DNA of 64,000 nt. Source: Tetrahymena thermophila SB210 (lineage: Eukaryota > Ciliophora > Oligohymenophorea > Hymenostomatida > Tetrahymenidae). The stretch spans positions 407,084-471,083 of the forward strand of contig NW_002476495.1 of assembly GCF_000189635.1 (NCBI RefSeq), in the 5' to 3' direction. The first letter of the stretch is position 1, and each line of letters begins with the position of its first letter. Positions 11,036 through 24,309 of this stretch are shown here, in pieces. A program made the translations under genes and the position numbers. The notes under the pieces are model-generated. The model was not told the DNA's origin. It worked only from the letters and a program-made list of their open reading frames with translations, and made no database searches.

Positions 11036-14000
11036 ATGAGTAAATCATTATTTATTTTGAATTTAACAGTCATAATCTTAATGTAATCAATATAAAACCT
11101 AAATGCTTAAATATGTTAAGCATTTTCTAGGTAGCACCGTAAGATTAAATTAATATTTTAGTTTATTATAACGTAAATTTTAAAAATAGTGCCTAGATTT
11201 TTTGATGGCTACTATGCTTCTAATTATTTGAAGTTGCCTAACACTAATATACTTTTGATAAATACTATATCTTATTAAAATTCCGTAGAATCTTCGAGTA
11301 TAGTATATTACAATGATATTTCTAGTGGAACTGATAATATTTTAAATGTGGTTAAACGTAAATTTAAATAAATACTTTATACTTTTTTAAAACAATTTTT
11401 ATTTTATTAAAGCTAACTATGTTATAGTTCAGATGGAGTATATACTCTAAAGAAATAAAATTTTAGTTCTAAATGCAGAATAGCTAATATACGCAGATCC
11501 TTATACTCTTGAATCAAAATAAACACTACCATACAGTAGATTAAAAAGAATGCATTTCATCAAAGGATCTAACTACTGTGTTTTATAAACATCTCTATTT
11601 TTATTATATATTGTTGACTTTGTAGAAGGAAAATAAATTCTAGCATTGGATATTTTACCTTTTAATTCTGATTATGGTAATTATATTACTTCTGCAAAGA
11701 TATTTTAGCTATAAAACGGTTAGAATTTTATAGCAGTAATTGATTTGTATGGTGCTTATACTTGGTCAATTGATTTTAAAACTTTTAAATTTTCATTCAA
11801 TGGATATTATTCGCAATAGTGTAAAATTAATTTTTTAAGTTTTTTAAAGAATAATATTTCATTTTATTATATTTTATAGATCCCTAAAGTATCTCTAATT
11901 ATAGATTAATAGATTTCCACAAGAGTTATGATATTATATTTTTAGCAGGAGTCTACTATGAAATCAGTGCTTTCTAGATCATTAACTTATAAACGAATTA
12001 GATAAAATTAATATAGACTAATTGTAGATTAAAAAAAATAATAATATTAATTACTAATTTCTTTAAATTTAAAAAAATAGAACTACCAAATAGTAATTCA
12101 GGAGATGTTTTTCTCAGTTTAAGCTTTATAAATTCTTAAAATAATTAAGGCAGTTTATACCTAAGTAGCTAGGCGTTTATTTATAGAATAGATTTAAATT
12201 TTTTATATAATTAGAATACAAATACGTTTGATTCTTTTAGCTTTACTAATATCAATAAACCTTTTACTGTTTAACCACCTGGATATCAATATTATGAATG
12301 GTGTCATTTGGAAGAAAGTTAATAATTTTTAATACCATTCGACACTGGATACTTTTACTAATCAGCTCTATTTGTTTATTCATATAATACGAACACATAG
12401 CTCACTCGTTTTAGTAAAAATAAAATATTTCAAAAATAAATTTACTTCAACCATTATAACTATAAAAATTAAGCTTTTGCTTCTGCAGGTTTTACAAAAA
12501 TATTTAGTTTCTAACTAAATTAAGAAATATACTTTGTTGTTCCTAGATTAAATTAAATTTTACTCACTAAAGATTCTCCAAGTAACCTATAATCTCTCCG
12601 TTCTTTTCCTCTTTTTTAGGAAATCAAAGCAAGATAAAATACCTTTTTTTCTGTTAAAAACTGTAATAATTGTTTTGTTGGTATGTTTGATGATACATAC
12701 TTAGGATTTTATAAAGTAATGGACTACTCATTCACCCCTTAAGTTATTATTTCTTTGTTTTTATCTTAATCAAACATATTGAAGTTATTTTAAATATAAA
12801 AACAGGTATACGATTTAAGTAAGTTAAATCTTAATGTAGATTAAATAAGCTTCAATATTGATCCCTACTAAGATGTTAATCAAAATATTTGGGTTATTGT
12901 AGGATTACCTTTTAAAAAAAATAATGAAAATTTATTATTTTATGCTATAAATATTACCTCTAAATAATAGTTTAAATTGCTCTCTGATTAGAAGAAAATA
13001 GTCAAAAAACAAGTTATGCTCTCTATTCATATGAAGATTAAGAAATCGTTGGAATAGCTGTTAATGGAAGTATTTTTGTTTGGAATTCTACAGACCTTTC
13101 ATTCAAATACTCAATAGGTAGCAATCTTACTTATTCTCAATTAAATCAAACATTATATTCAAAAAGGGAATTAATTTAATTTTAGATGATAATAAAAAAA
13201 TGAAATATAAAATTTTATTCCAATTTAAAAAAAATTTTTTTTCATTATTTTAAAAAAAATAATAGTAAAATATTTTTAAAATTATTTTATTTAAAAAAAT
13301 TGATTTTGATAAAAAGTCTTGTCTTTGTCTGATTGTTCTGACTCAATAATTGGTTAATTATTTCATACTGTTGATAGTAAGTTTCTAATAATAGTTTGTG
13401 GTGATTACAATATAATTAGCTATAATTTCTCTAAAAAAACATTTAAACCTCTAATGAAACTATAGGCAAATCCATACTATTTAAATGTATTCAATTAAAT
13501 TAATATGTTTGGAGTCGGGGATTAATTAAGTGGAGATGTTTATTTATGGAGTTTTAACACAGTTACTTAATAATTTGAATTATTTATGCATTTCCAATCT
13601 CCTTCTTATACAGATATTGTAAGTAATATTCAGTATATAGAAAAGACTTAGGTTTTATTTATTTAGTTTTACTATAGCAATACATTTTTCCCTATTGGAT
13701 AATGTCTTTAAAATTTGACTAGTTGTAACTCGAAATGCTAAATGTAGTTTTATTTTAATACTACTGAAACTACTGACGCTATAAGTCTATATGGGATAGG
13801 TTCTTTTGAATAGCCTTTTACCACTTCTTTGAGTATAATTTCATCTTTACTTTTAGTAAATAAATATCTTAATTAAAATAAATATTTTATCAGAGTATTT
13901 TACAATTTAAAAATAATATTTTGATTTAAAAATAGGTTTAATAATATTTCCAATTAATAAACGGATTTGAAATTCTAAACGTTTATATATTAGTGAGTAA

Positions 14001-17000
14001 CTAAAATTAGATGATATTTTACAATGAACTGTTAACTTTATAAGCTTTTGCATCAACAAATTTAACAATTTAGAGCTGGAATAATAATCAATTAGCTTAA
14101 ATTAATGTAAATTAGTTGCTCCAATTTTCGGGCCTCTTTATGCTAAACCTTGATGATATACTTATTAATTTTATTATTAGTAGCTCCTAATAAAAGTGTG
14201 GGGTATATTTCGATGGTATTATTTCTAGTGCTACTATAGATAACATAAGTATATCTTCAACAGGTAGTTAATCAGATTGTTTCTTTTTTTAAATAAATAA
14301 TTCTTACTTGACGATTAAAAATATAAACATAAAAAGTTTAGATTTTTCAAATACATCAACGTTAATAACAATCCTTAATTCTAAATAGGTAATTTTTTAA
14401 ATTTTAAATTAAAAATTAAATATTTTTATTATATTTAATAGATTGCACTTTAAAATATTCTAATAGATAGCTGTAAATTAAGTGAAAAATTCAGTATATT
14501 AACCTAAGAGAGCGATGTAAATGTTATTATTGATACTTTTGTAATTTAAAATAATCTATGTGACATAAATTAAATTTACTATCCACAATTCTCTGGTTAG
14601 CTATTTGAAGCTGGTTAGTTCAATGTAGCTAATATGACAATATCCAATAATCAGTTTTGTAATTTATAGATATTCTCAACTGTAAGCACAATCGAACAAA
14701 AAAACTATATTTTTTAGTTCTAGAATATAAGAATGTACAATAACTCATTTTATACAACATACAATTATCTCTTTTTTGATGCTATTTATTCAATAAATCC
14801 TCTTCCCTAACACACTTTAAATATGAGCTATTTAAATTTCACTGATAATTCTTACTTTCCCTCTTCTTAAGTTTAATCTGACATATATCTCGGAATTACT
14901 TAATTAGTTCTAACTGAACAAATTTTGTCAGTTTAAATAACTGAAGTTACAGTAAAAAACCAATAAGAAATAGCATTTTGTTCATTATCCTAATCTTCTA
15001 TAGTCACACTTAGTAATATTTCTTGCTTAAATGAAAAAAAATTTTTTAATAGTTTAGTCAATAGAGAGTATGGTGGATGTTTAATTTTGAATGAAATAAA
15101 AAAGATTAGCATAACTAATCTATAATCAATCTATATAAAAGGAATAAATAATTCTATTTTGGCAATAATAAATTAAGTTTACACAAATTCAGTAATAAAT
15201 TTATCAAAAGTAGTTATCACAAGTTCATATTTTGAATAAAATTAAACTATCTCCTAAGCAAACCCAATATTAATTACTTCCTCTTATACTTCTAATATAA
15301 CAATAAGCAACTCAATTTTTAGCTAAAATAGATTAAATGTAATTCCTAATGCATAAACCTATTCAACTTCTGCAATTCAGATAATTAATCCATTAGGTCC
15401 TATATATTTACTTGATAACCAATTTATTAATTCAGTATCTAGTAGCATCTTTAATTTTCAATATATAGTTGGTCTTAATATAACTATCATTAATACTATT
15501 TGCAAGCAATCTTCATTTAATATCACAGATAATACAACAACTTTAATATAATAAGGAGGTTGCTTAAGAGCTAAATCAAGCAATTTGTAAATTCTTTCTT
15601 CAAATTTTAGCCAATCCACAGCAAGCTAAGGCTCGTTTATTTACTTAGAGAGCCTTAGTTCAGAAACAAATATTTCGATAGAAAAATCTTCATTTATAGA
15701 AGGCTATGCTTAAAAGGATGGCGGTGCATTTTACATAAATTTATAAAACTCAAATTTAGATTTTGTTTGTAAGTAATCTAACTTTAATAATATCTATACA
15801 CTCAGTTCTTATTCTTCCTCGATTTCAATAATGTAAATTAATTTAAATTAAGATTTAAGAAAAAATTTTAAATTAAAATAATTATCAACATAAAGTTATT
15901 ATCATAAAATAATAAAAAATAAATAAAATATTTAATTTTTTTTAAATAAATATTCAGATAATCAGAAAATTAGAATTTATTAAACTAGATTCTATTCTAT
16001 TAAGGAGAGATAATTAATATTTTAGGCAAGGCCAACTCATATCTTTTGAATATCTAAAATTCTAATGTTACTCTTTTGAATATTCATAATAATAATTTTA
16101 ACTAAACTTATCCTGATTATTTGAATCAAATGGCTAAGCTACCTGACATCTAATCAGTGTCATTTTTCTAACTTTAAAAATCAATGTTATCAATTGTTGA
16201 TTGTGGATTTTAAAATTTAATAATAAAAAATTTACAAAATACTTCCCCTCTTCTAATTAATAGTATTAGTACGAGTATAATAATTTAAAGATTAATAATT
16301 AAAGACTCTACTTTTTCCACATACTTAATTAGTGTCAATTAAGGATCTCTAAGAATTGAAAATTCTTAATTTATTAATATAAATTAGATATCTTCAAAAC
16401 GAGTATTACAATCATAGATTTATCTGATAAATTCAGGAGCTCTTATATCACTATATTAATCTAAGCTATAAATATAATAATAAACAGTATTTTAGAAAAT
16501 AATTTGCATGCTATGCTTTGGCTCTATACTTTAGTTGAATTAAACACAATTTTTTATATCTGACTCTATCTTTTTAGAATCAAAAGTGATTAAAATAATT
16601 TAATATCATACAAACTTTATGTAATTTAAATATTTATTAATAAATAGGCCAATAACGGTGGTGCTATTTCAGTTAATGGTTTGGTTTCTAATCTTAATTA
16701 TATACAAAATACTAAAATGATTGGAAATACTGCCATATAAAATGGAGGAGCTATGTTTTTAATGGCCTAAAATGATGATGTAATACTTCTTTTTTTAAAT
16801 AATTTCAAATTTTTAATCATACAATTAATAGGCTTTTACTTTAACTTTGTCTAATTGCTAAATTACTGACAATCAATCTTTAAATGGAAGTGGTGGGGCA
16901 TTATTTATTAACTCAGAAAGTGAATCAACATAACAGTAACAGATCAAAATTTATAAAACAAACCTATCAAATAACTAAGCAGTTATCGGAGGATGCATTA

Positions 17001-19856
17001 ATAATTTAGGTATAAATCCAATTATAGATTCTTAAAGCACAATATTGAATAACTAAGCCATTCTTTATGGAGATGATATCAACTCTTATCCTGATCATTT
17101 AAGTTTGATAATGACTACAGATTTAAATAAATATTTCAATTAGTCAACTAATTCTTTAGCCTTATCAAATATTAAAAGCGGAGCATAAATTCCAGATGTT
17201 ATCTTTTAGCTAAGAGATTAAACTGCTAAACCAATATTTCCATTAGATGCTGATAAAATAATGATTTAAGCATAATTTAGCAGCAAAACAAAAAATATAT
17301 CAAATTATTACATTAGAGGAAATTCTACAGCATTTATTGATTTAAAATAAAAACAATTTATTTTTTAAGGTTTGTAATTAGTTGGGATTCCAAATTCATA
17401 AGCAATAATTGAGTTCAAATCTGATGTTATAAAAATTTTAAATAAATAAACTAATTAATTTGAGTCTAACTATTCTTATGAATTAGAAGTTTATTTTAGA
17501 AGTTGTAAATATGGTGAAATTCAGAATTTTTATAATACATTTACAGAATGTGTTGTCTGTGAATAAGATAAATACTCTCTTGATACACAATAATGTCATG
17601 TCCTTCTGGAGCAAAATGCAAAAATGGAATTATATATGTAAATTAAGGATTTTGGAGAAAAAATGAAAGTAGTCCTCTAGTTATAGAATGTGTAAATAAG
17701 CCTTCAAACTGTATTGAAAATACTTATGGTAATTAAGTATGTTTATAAGGTTATATAGGACCTCTATGTGAAGAATGTGATGTAAATACAACTTTTTAAA
17801 TATTAATTTAACAATAAGTTTAAAATAAATAAGATTTATGGAAGTTATTGGGGAGAAAGCTATTCTAAAGTTGGATCTTATCAATGTGGGTAATGTAAAG
17901 AATTGAGTACTTATTTGTGGAAAGCCATCTTAACAATAATCTGGACTATATTTTCAATTCAGCTTGCTATAAGAGGAGACCTAGAGGAATAAACAATTAT
18001 TGCTGTTTAAGTAGCTCTGAAAAGACACTCATTAAAGAATAATCAAAGTACTTCCTCAAAAGAGACTAAATATTAATCTAAATTAAATGTCAAATATGAT
18101 AACCAAAAAGAAAAAATATCTCCAAAAGAAGAAAAAGCTTGCGTTTATATTAAAGTATTCACAAACTATTTATAAATTATAGGATCAATTATTACTTTTA
18201 ACATAAAATTAACTACAGGTAAATAAAACAAACATTTTTTAATTTTAAATTTATTATTTTAGTAACATTAATTTGAAAAATCATATGTGTTTACATAAAA
18301 CTACATTTTTTAGGATGAAACTAATATTTTAAATTTTATTAAATAAAAGATATATTTGATACTTCATAGTATTTAGGAACACCTGTAAGATAATAAATCA
18401 ATTCCCTTGACTGTACATTAAAGGAGATATAAACAGATATACCAATAATATATCTTAGACTCCTATTTACTCTAATTGTCCCAGTTGGCTATTTAATGAC
18501 GTTTGTGCTTGGTTTAATTTTATAAAGGTTATTTACAAATAAAAAAGTTCATTTATATTCTATTTGTACGGTTGCGATCTTTATATTTATTTTAGTTTAG
18601 CCTGATTTAGTTTCTCAAATGATAGCTATTCTTTCATGCAGAAAAATTGGAGATACTAGTTATATACTCTACAATATAGATTATGAATGCAATACTAGTC
18701 AGCACTAGAAATATAGTTCTACCTTAGTAACTCCTTGCTTATTAGTTTTTGCCTTTATTATACCTATTGGACTTTTTTACATCCTATACAAAAACAAAAA
18801 TGACTTGTAAAGCATATAAATCAATAAGAAATATGGCTTTTTATACAGAGAGTATAAAAGCAAAAAATATTATTGGGAATTCGTGAAAATTTTAGAAAAA
18901 ATTTTAATCATTATAGTTCTTAACTTCTATTCCCAAGATATTAATGTTAAAGGAGTGCTAATGTTTATGGTAATTACTCTCTATGGGATAGCATCTAATA
19001 TTTTATAACCCTATAGTTTGAGTGGGTACAATACAGTTGATTTCTATCAAACAAACGTGTGTGCAGTTTCTGTATTACTTTGTTTATTCATTAATAATAA
19101 TCCCTTCAATTATTTTGTGATCACTTCTATTATAATTATAATCATAATTAATGCTTGGTTTATAATTGTAATAATTAAAAGAGTTATTATAGGTCTTTTA
19201 ATGTAATTTAAGGATGTTATCATATAAATTTCTTAAAAATTTTCTTTTACAAAGAAGCTTGCTCAAAAGTTTTAAAAATAAAAATTAAATCCATAATTGA
19301 AAGCTAAGATAAAAAGAATTCTTTAAGAATTTTTAAATCTTAGTGATGATCAAAAGTATGATCTTTTATTATCTGGCTTAAAGATATAAATAGGTATTAA
19401 AACTCTTGTTATTTTTTATATTAAATAAAATTTAATTTATAGGTAGAGATCATAAAAGACTGTTTAAAGATTAGTAGATTAATTAAACTATTAAATAAAA
19501 TAAACTAAAAAACTCAGCTACTGAAAATTAACACAAATTAAACTCTGAAAACAATTACTTTGAAAAAGATAATCAAAATATCCCAAAAACTGTATCTAGT
19601 AACTAGATAAACTAATCTCCTATTTTTTTATGTAAATATAATAGTTTTTTATTTAGTCTTTAAATAATTTTTTTATTAAATATTAGAATTGGAAGAATTA
19701 AATATAGCAATGGATTAGAAAGAGAGTTAAATAGATAAATAGGATATTTAAAATGGATAAATAAAATTAAATTCTGTTAATCAGGAAGATTAAAATGATC
19801 ATTTAATTAATTTTACTTAAGATGAATTAGATATAGATAATACATCAAATATCTGA
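11036..19856 (+). pseudogene. A1: giant beta-helix / multi-TM membrane protein gene, two frameshifts
   Basis: Second copy. Start ATG 11036 opens a signal peptide (MSKSLFILNLTVIIL) and exon 1 ends at 11138; introns 11139-11189 and 11358-11412 follow, then the same exon order as A2. Two 4-bp deletions break it. Near 12986, GATAAAGTAGAA of A0 has become GATTAGAA, cutting the propeller region. Near 17596, TGTTATTCATGT has become TGTCATGT inside the cysteine-rich knob. Elsewhere the frame is clean and the splice sites are kept, so loss is recent. The tail has only two exon modules (19443-19631 and 19687-19856) and ends at the ancestral stop TGA 19854-19856. Sequencing error is an alternative explanation for each lesion, but two independent 4-bp losses argue for a pseudogene. 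Confidence 0.8.
19443..19856 (+). repeat. A1 tail: two exon modules
   Basis: Exons 19443-19631 and 19687-19856 around one 55-nt intron. The second exon is the ancestral last exon, ending in an NTSNI-like C-terminus and TGA. It is the shortest tail in the array. Confidence 0.8.
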
Positions 19857-20327
19857 AAATTATTATTAAAGATTAATATTACAAGTATAATAAAGTTTTT
19901 AACAAAAATTATTAACAATTTTCAAATTTTTTTTACTCCATTAATTATATTTAACTATTAAATCTTAAAATATCTTATGAAATATTAAGCTTTATATGTT
20001 CTGTAAAATAAAATACTAATTATTTTATTTATGAATATTATTTCTAGAATTTAAAATATATTATGAATATATTACTTCAAAGACAAAAATAAATAAAAAT
20101 GTTTTTATAAAATTATTTTTTTCCAATAAAAACTGATTTTTAATATTTTTTGTGTTTAATATATAGTTTAATGCTTATAAAGTTTAATTTTCATTTATTT
20201 TATTAGGTAGTAGTTATGTTTGAAACGCCTAATGTACTTCCTAAATTAGTAATATATTAAGTAGATTATAAAGTTATTTTATTTATAACTAATAAACTAC
20301 AAACTCTATATTATAAAAATAAATTAC
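19857..20327. other. 3' flank of A1
   Basis: A+T-rich, shortened version of the 3' flank after A0. No gene seen. Confidence 0.5.
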
Positions 20328-20537
20328 ATGAAAATTCTAATGAAAAATTCAAATTAAATTGTGATTTATTTTGATTGCCAGAATTAATGTCTTGAGCTAA
20401 ATATTCCCCTACTAATTTTTCTAAATTTTCTATGCCTTATTCTTGAAAATAAAATAAATTTTAATGATGAATAAACTAACATTGATTTAAAATTAAATTA
20501 AGAGATTCTGCTAATTATTCTTTAATTTGACTGACAT
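20328..20537 (-). pseudogene. D2: truncated copy of small gene D
   Basis: Retains the start codon region (a base lost within the first 10 codons) and the third exon (GIENLEKLVGEYLAQDINSG), but about 200 bp covering the rest of exon 1, the 107-nt intron and exon 2 is deleted. Located downstream of A1. Confidence 0.5.
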
Positions 20538-20984
20538 TACTTAATATTTTTATTTAAATAGCTACTTTTATAATATTATTTGCAAAACTTTTTTTGTGAT
20601 TGATAATCTAAAGTTATTATTTATTTTATAAACAAAACAAAAACTACTTTAAAAATAGATAGATATTAATTAAATAAAAAATTTGAATATTTACAATGAA
20701 TATACTGAATATATAATGAAAAATACCATCTGGATAATTTACATCATTGTTATTATATTTTTATACTCAACCAGGATAAGGTGATTAACCTGTAATAGTA
20801 TTTTAAGAATCTGTTTGTTCTTAAATATGTTTTAAATATATTAAATTAACTTTATAAAATACTTTAAAATTTATTCATATAAGTTGTATTGTTTTATAAT
20901 CTGCTTGCATTTATTGTTTTGTCTTAAAAATTATTATTACACTTGATGAGTCTTAAATTTTTTATTATAAATAAACTAACAAAG
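20538..20984. other. Unique intergenic between D2 and transposase relic
   Basis: No clear gene. On the minus strand near 20720-20815 there is a short coding-like stretch (EQTDSQNTITGQSPYPG, then stop, then NNNDVNYPDG), too short to classify; it may be part of the inserted transposon. Confidence 0.3.
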
Positions 20985-21415
20985 ATGTTTAATCTATTTA
21001 TATTCTAATTTATTAAATTATTTTCAGAATTATCAAGATTGTTAGAAATTCCACACTTTTTAAATCCTTTTATAATTCATTCTGCTTTAATTTTATTTAA
21101 TAAATTCATTATAAATTATTAAAAACCATTTACAGACAAACTAGAATTAATTCCTAATTTAATTAAATCCATTAATTAAACTATCTAATAATACCATCTT
21201 TAAAAGGTTATTAACCACAACATCTAAGACTTAAACTAAATAAATTGCTCCTGCTGGAATACAAAATACTACTATATTTTCCAACAAAAAGAATTAATTA
21301 ATAGATGGAGTAATGTGTAATCTTGCCTAATCATGTATTAAGCATGCTTACATATTTTTAGAATCAAAATTTATATTACCTATGATAGACTTTAGATAAA
21401 TTAAATAAAAGTCTT
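20985..21415 (-). pseudogene. DDE transposase relic, pogo/Tigger (CENP-B-like) type
   Basis: Read on the minus strand it gives, in order and across at least two frame changes and several TGA codons: LIHDQARLHIT, NIVVFCIPAGAIYLVQVLDV, PFKDGIIRQFNQW and GFKKCGISNNLDNSEN. These match the C-terminal half of DDE superfamily endonucleases of the pogo/Tigger/jerky group: the aspartate-bearing strand before an IPAG.T.L.QPLD segment, then a KPFKD helix, then F(K/R)KCGI..LDG.ED. Known family features were recalled, not searched. No terminal repeats were identified. It occurs only in the A1-A2 gap. Confidence 0.7.
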
Positions 21416-21698
21416 CATTTTTATTTTTATTTACAACTTTTGATAAAGTTATTAAAGATATATTGTTTTTTTAAATAATGAGTTAAAATTATAAGCAGAT
21501 AAACAAACAAACATACAATATGTATTTACTTTAAATATATCATTTAATAATGTAAACTAAATTAAAGTTTGCTACAATTATGAATTTGAGTGATAATAAA
21601 ATAATATTTTTAATGAGTTTTTGTTCTAACAATTTGTAATTAATTTTTTATTTTGTTTAACTGATTAGCTAAAATCTTTTTTACTTGCTTAGCTTTTT

Positions 21699-23273
21699 TC
21701 ATTGTCTTAACTTTACGAAATTGTTAGAGAATAGCTAAAAGTTTTCAATAATACTTAATACCTTTTTAAGCTGCTACTTCATTTATTCATTTTAAAGTTA
21801 TTAGATATTATTTTTTAATTAGAGTTATGATATTTAAACTTCTTTATCTGCTAAATTTAATTGTAGATCAGCAATATCTCTCTTTTTTTATGATAATTAT
21901 ATTGAAAGGTTTTAAATAAAAGAATCAAACTTTTAATTAAAAATTTGTTTTTGTTTGTAAAATTTTATTTTTGCTATTACTATTGTGGTTGAATTTAACA
22001 TGAGTTATTCAATTTACTAATAATTTAACAATTTCCTTTTCTGAACCAGAAAACTTTCTTTTTTGATTTTATTCTTATTAATGATTAGAATCTTCTGTTT
22101 TAGCTAATAATTATTCAAGTTTTTTAACTTTATTTCATATATTTACATCGTTTTATAATTCTTAGTGTTCAGTTTTAAATTTACTGATACTAGTAATAAT
22201 AGAATTATTTTATTTTGATAACAAAAATTATTATTGCTTTAGCAAGAATGGTGTTATTAAGATACTAGTTTTTAACTCTATTTATTGGTATTGATTGTAT
22301 CAGTATTGGTAACAAAATGAGGAAAGTTTATAAATTAATCTACAATATAATAAGATAAAGTATAATTTGCAGTGCTTTGAGCAGTTGGTAGAAGAGTTAA
22401 AAATCTTACATTTCTTGTATTTTATTACTAAAATTATCTATTTTATTCAAAATTCTCATCTTAAACCAGTTCATTAGAAATATTTAATTCACTTTACTTT
22501 ATTTCTTAATAAAAATAGTTATGGGCTTTATTAGAAATAAAATAACTATTATTTATTTACTTGCTTAAAATTCAAATAAAAATTTTCAAAAAAATTTTTT
22601 TTTTCTCTTAAAAAATTAAATTGATGCTAATCTAAATTAGCTTCACTTTTACTTTAATTCAATTTTTATGTACTTTGTTTATCTCCTCAAATATTTAATA
22701 TTTCTTAATAAATGTTTTTGCTTTATTCTTTAAAATATAATTCTTACTCTTTAAAGCTTTGGTTTTATTCTTTGAAGCTTTAATCATTATTTTAAAGATT
22801 TGATTTCATTCTTTAAAACTTTAATTTTCTTAATTAAAACTTAAATTCTGTTAATCTGTTTTAAAATTATTCTAATTTTGATAATTATCTTATTTCTTTT
22901 AATTATTTTTTAGGAGCTAATTTTTAGGGATAACATAAAGTCTTACTTATTTTTTTAAATTTATACATAAGAACATAAGAAGAGTTGTTTTGATTTATTC
23001 CAAAATTAAAATAATGTTAAATATTTGTATTTCCTGTGGATGATTCAGTTGGAGAGTGGGTTCTTTGAATTTCTCTGACCACTATTGATAACTTTTCTCT
23101 TTAATTACTATCATTATTTTATCTTGAATTGTATTGTTGAGAAAACTAAGAAGAGTTTTTGTTCAAAAAATTATGTTTTTTCGCTAATAAAAATTAAAAT
23201 TTTTGCTATGAAATTGATGTCAAGCATCTTTATCAGATGTGGTAGATTATTAGGAAGTTTTAATGATAGCCAT
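21699..23273 (-). pseudogene. C2: coiled-coil gene copy with early stop
   Basis: Same organisation as C4 (short form, C-terminal stop at 21699-21701), but the sequence following the initiator reads GATGCTTGACATC where C4 has GATGTTTTAACATC, putting TGA in frame within about 20 codons. Copy C2 also carries about 85 bp near 22955-23060 that C4 lacks; it encodes a plausible stretch (THSPTESSTGNTNIQHYFNF), so C4 may have a deletion there. Other small indels shift the SFKE-repeat frame. Confidence 0.5.
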
Positions 23274-23998
23274 TTAAATTTGTGCTTCCTTGTTAGCTAA
23301 GGATATTTAAGATTAAGATAAGAAACAAGAATGAAAATTGGATGGATAATTGTTGCTATTAATGGATTTTTAATAGCGTATTTTACTATTTTTATTATCA
23401 AAGATCTCATGGTATCTATTTATTAATTACTTAAATCACTAGTAATGTACATTAGAAATAAAAAGAGTAAATCTTAGGTTTATCCAACTATCTTAAAATC
23501 CTCACCTGTATAGCTTAACAAAAAAATGAATTAAAATATAGTTAATAATAATGTATTATCTACCAAACTCTTAATGTACAAGGCTAGCCACAAATGAATT
23601 CTTAAAAATAAATAAATTGGTAAATAAATAGAAGAAAAAGCAACTCTTTTTTTCTTAAAGCATTTACAAGAGTAGTAATACTTTATAATCACAGTTAAGC
23701 AGTAAAAACATCTAAAAAGTTGAACAATAATTATCTCAAACGAATATATATAACATAAACTAAAACTTAAATAGTATGAATAAAAAATAAAAGTCAAAAT
23801 ATTATTTTTATTCTTAGTAGATCTTATTTAATCCCTATAATAAAGAAAAGAATGAAATTAATTAAATATAAAAAAGATTCTAAATATTTGTTCTTTAATG
23901 ATTATAAATGAATTTTAAAATATTATAATAATTTATTGATTCATTTTATTTTCTTTCTTTTTAATATAATTGATATATAAGTGTTTTCATTATTTTGA
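23254..23998 (+). pseudogene. B2: damaged C-terminal exon of membrane-protein gene B
   Basis: Aligns with B1 from GAAGTTTTAATGATAGCC onward. The acidic loop has been altered by indels (GATTAAGATAAGAAACAAGAATGA), which brings a TGA into frame right after the first membrane helix. A further stretch encoding an acidic repeat in B1 is missing near 23550. The upstream half of B is absent; antisense gene C2 abuts and overlaps its start. It sits upstream of A2. Confidence 0.6.
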
Positions 23999-24309
23999 AT
24001 TGACAATTTTTTTTTAATTTTCTAAACATAAATTTAATAAAGCTATCAAAAATCCATTTAAAAATAAGCATTCAAATAGTAATTCAAATTTTAATTAATT
24101 TGAATATACTTTATCAATAATAAATATGTTCAAATTATTTTTTCTTAGAGAATTTAAAGTTAAAAATTATAAAATTAAATTAGTAAAAATTATTTTATAC
24201 TTAAGTAATTTTAAAAAAATTACTTTAAATTTTTTATATTAAAAATTTTGAGGATAGTATTTTATTATTATTATTATTATTAGAGGTAGCTTTTTAGATA
24301 TATATTGTA
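23999..24309. other. Between B2 and the A2 upstream repeats
   Basis: A+T-rich, shared with the corresponding interval ahead of A1, A3 and A4. No gene seen. Confidence 0.45.

Noticed and set aside
17681..17884. Minus-strand 67-aa ORFs at 17681 and 31714
   Set aside because: Antisense to the cysteine-knob exon of A1 and A2, whose plus-strand frame is conserved in all copies.
23085..23300. Plus-strand 71-aa ORF
   Set aside because: It spans the C2/B2 junction; its first part is antisense to gene C and its last part is out of frame with B.
23531..23797. Minus-strand 88-aa ORF
   Set aside because: Shadow of the basic Ser/Gln-rich tail of B2 on the plus strand.
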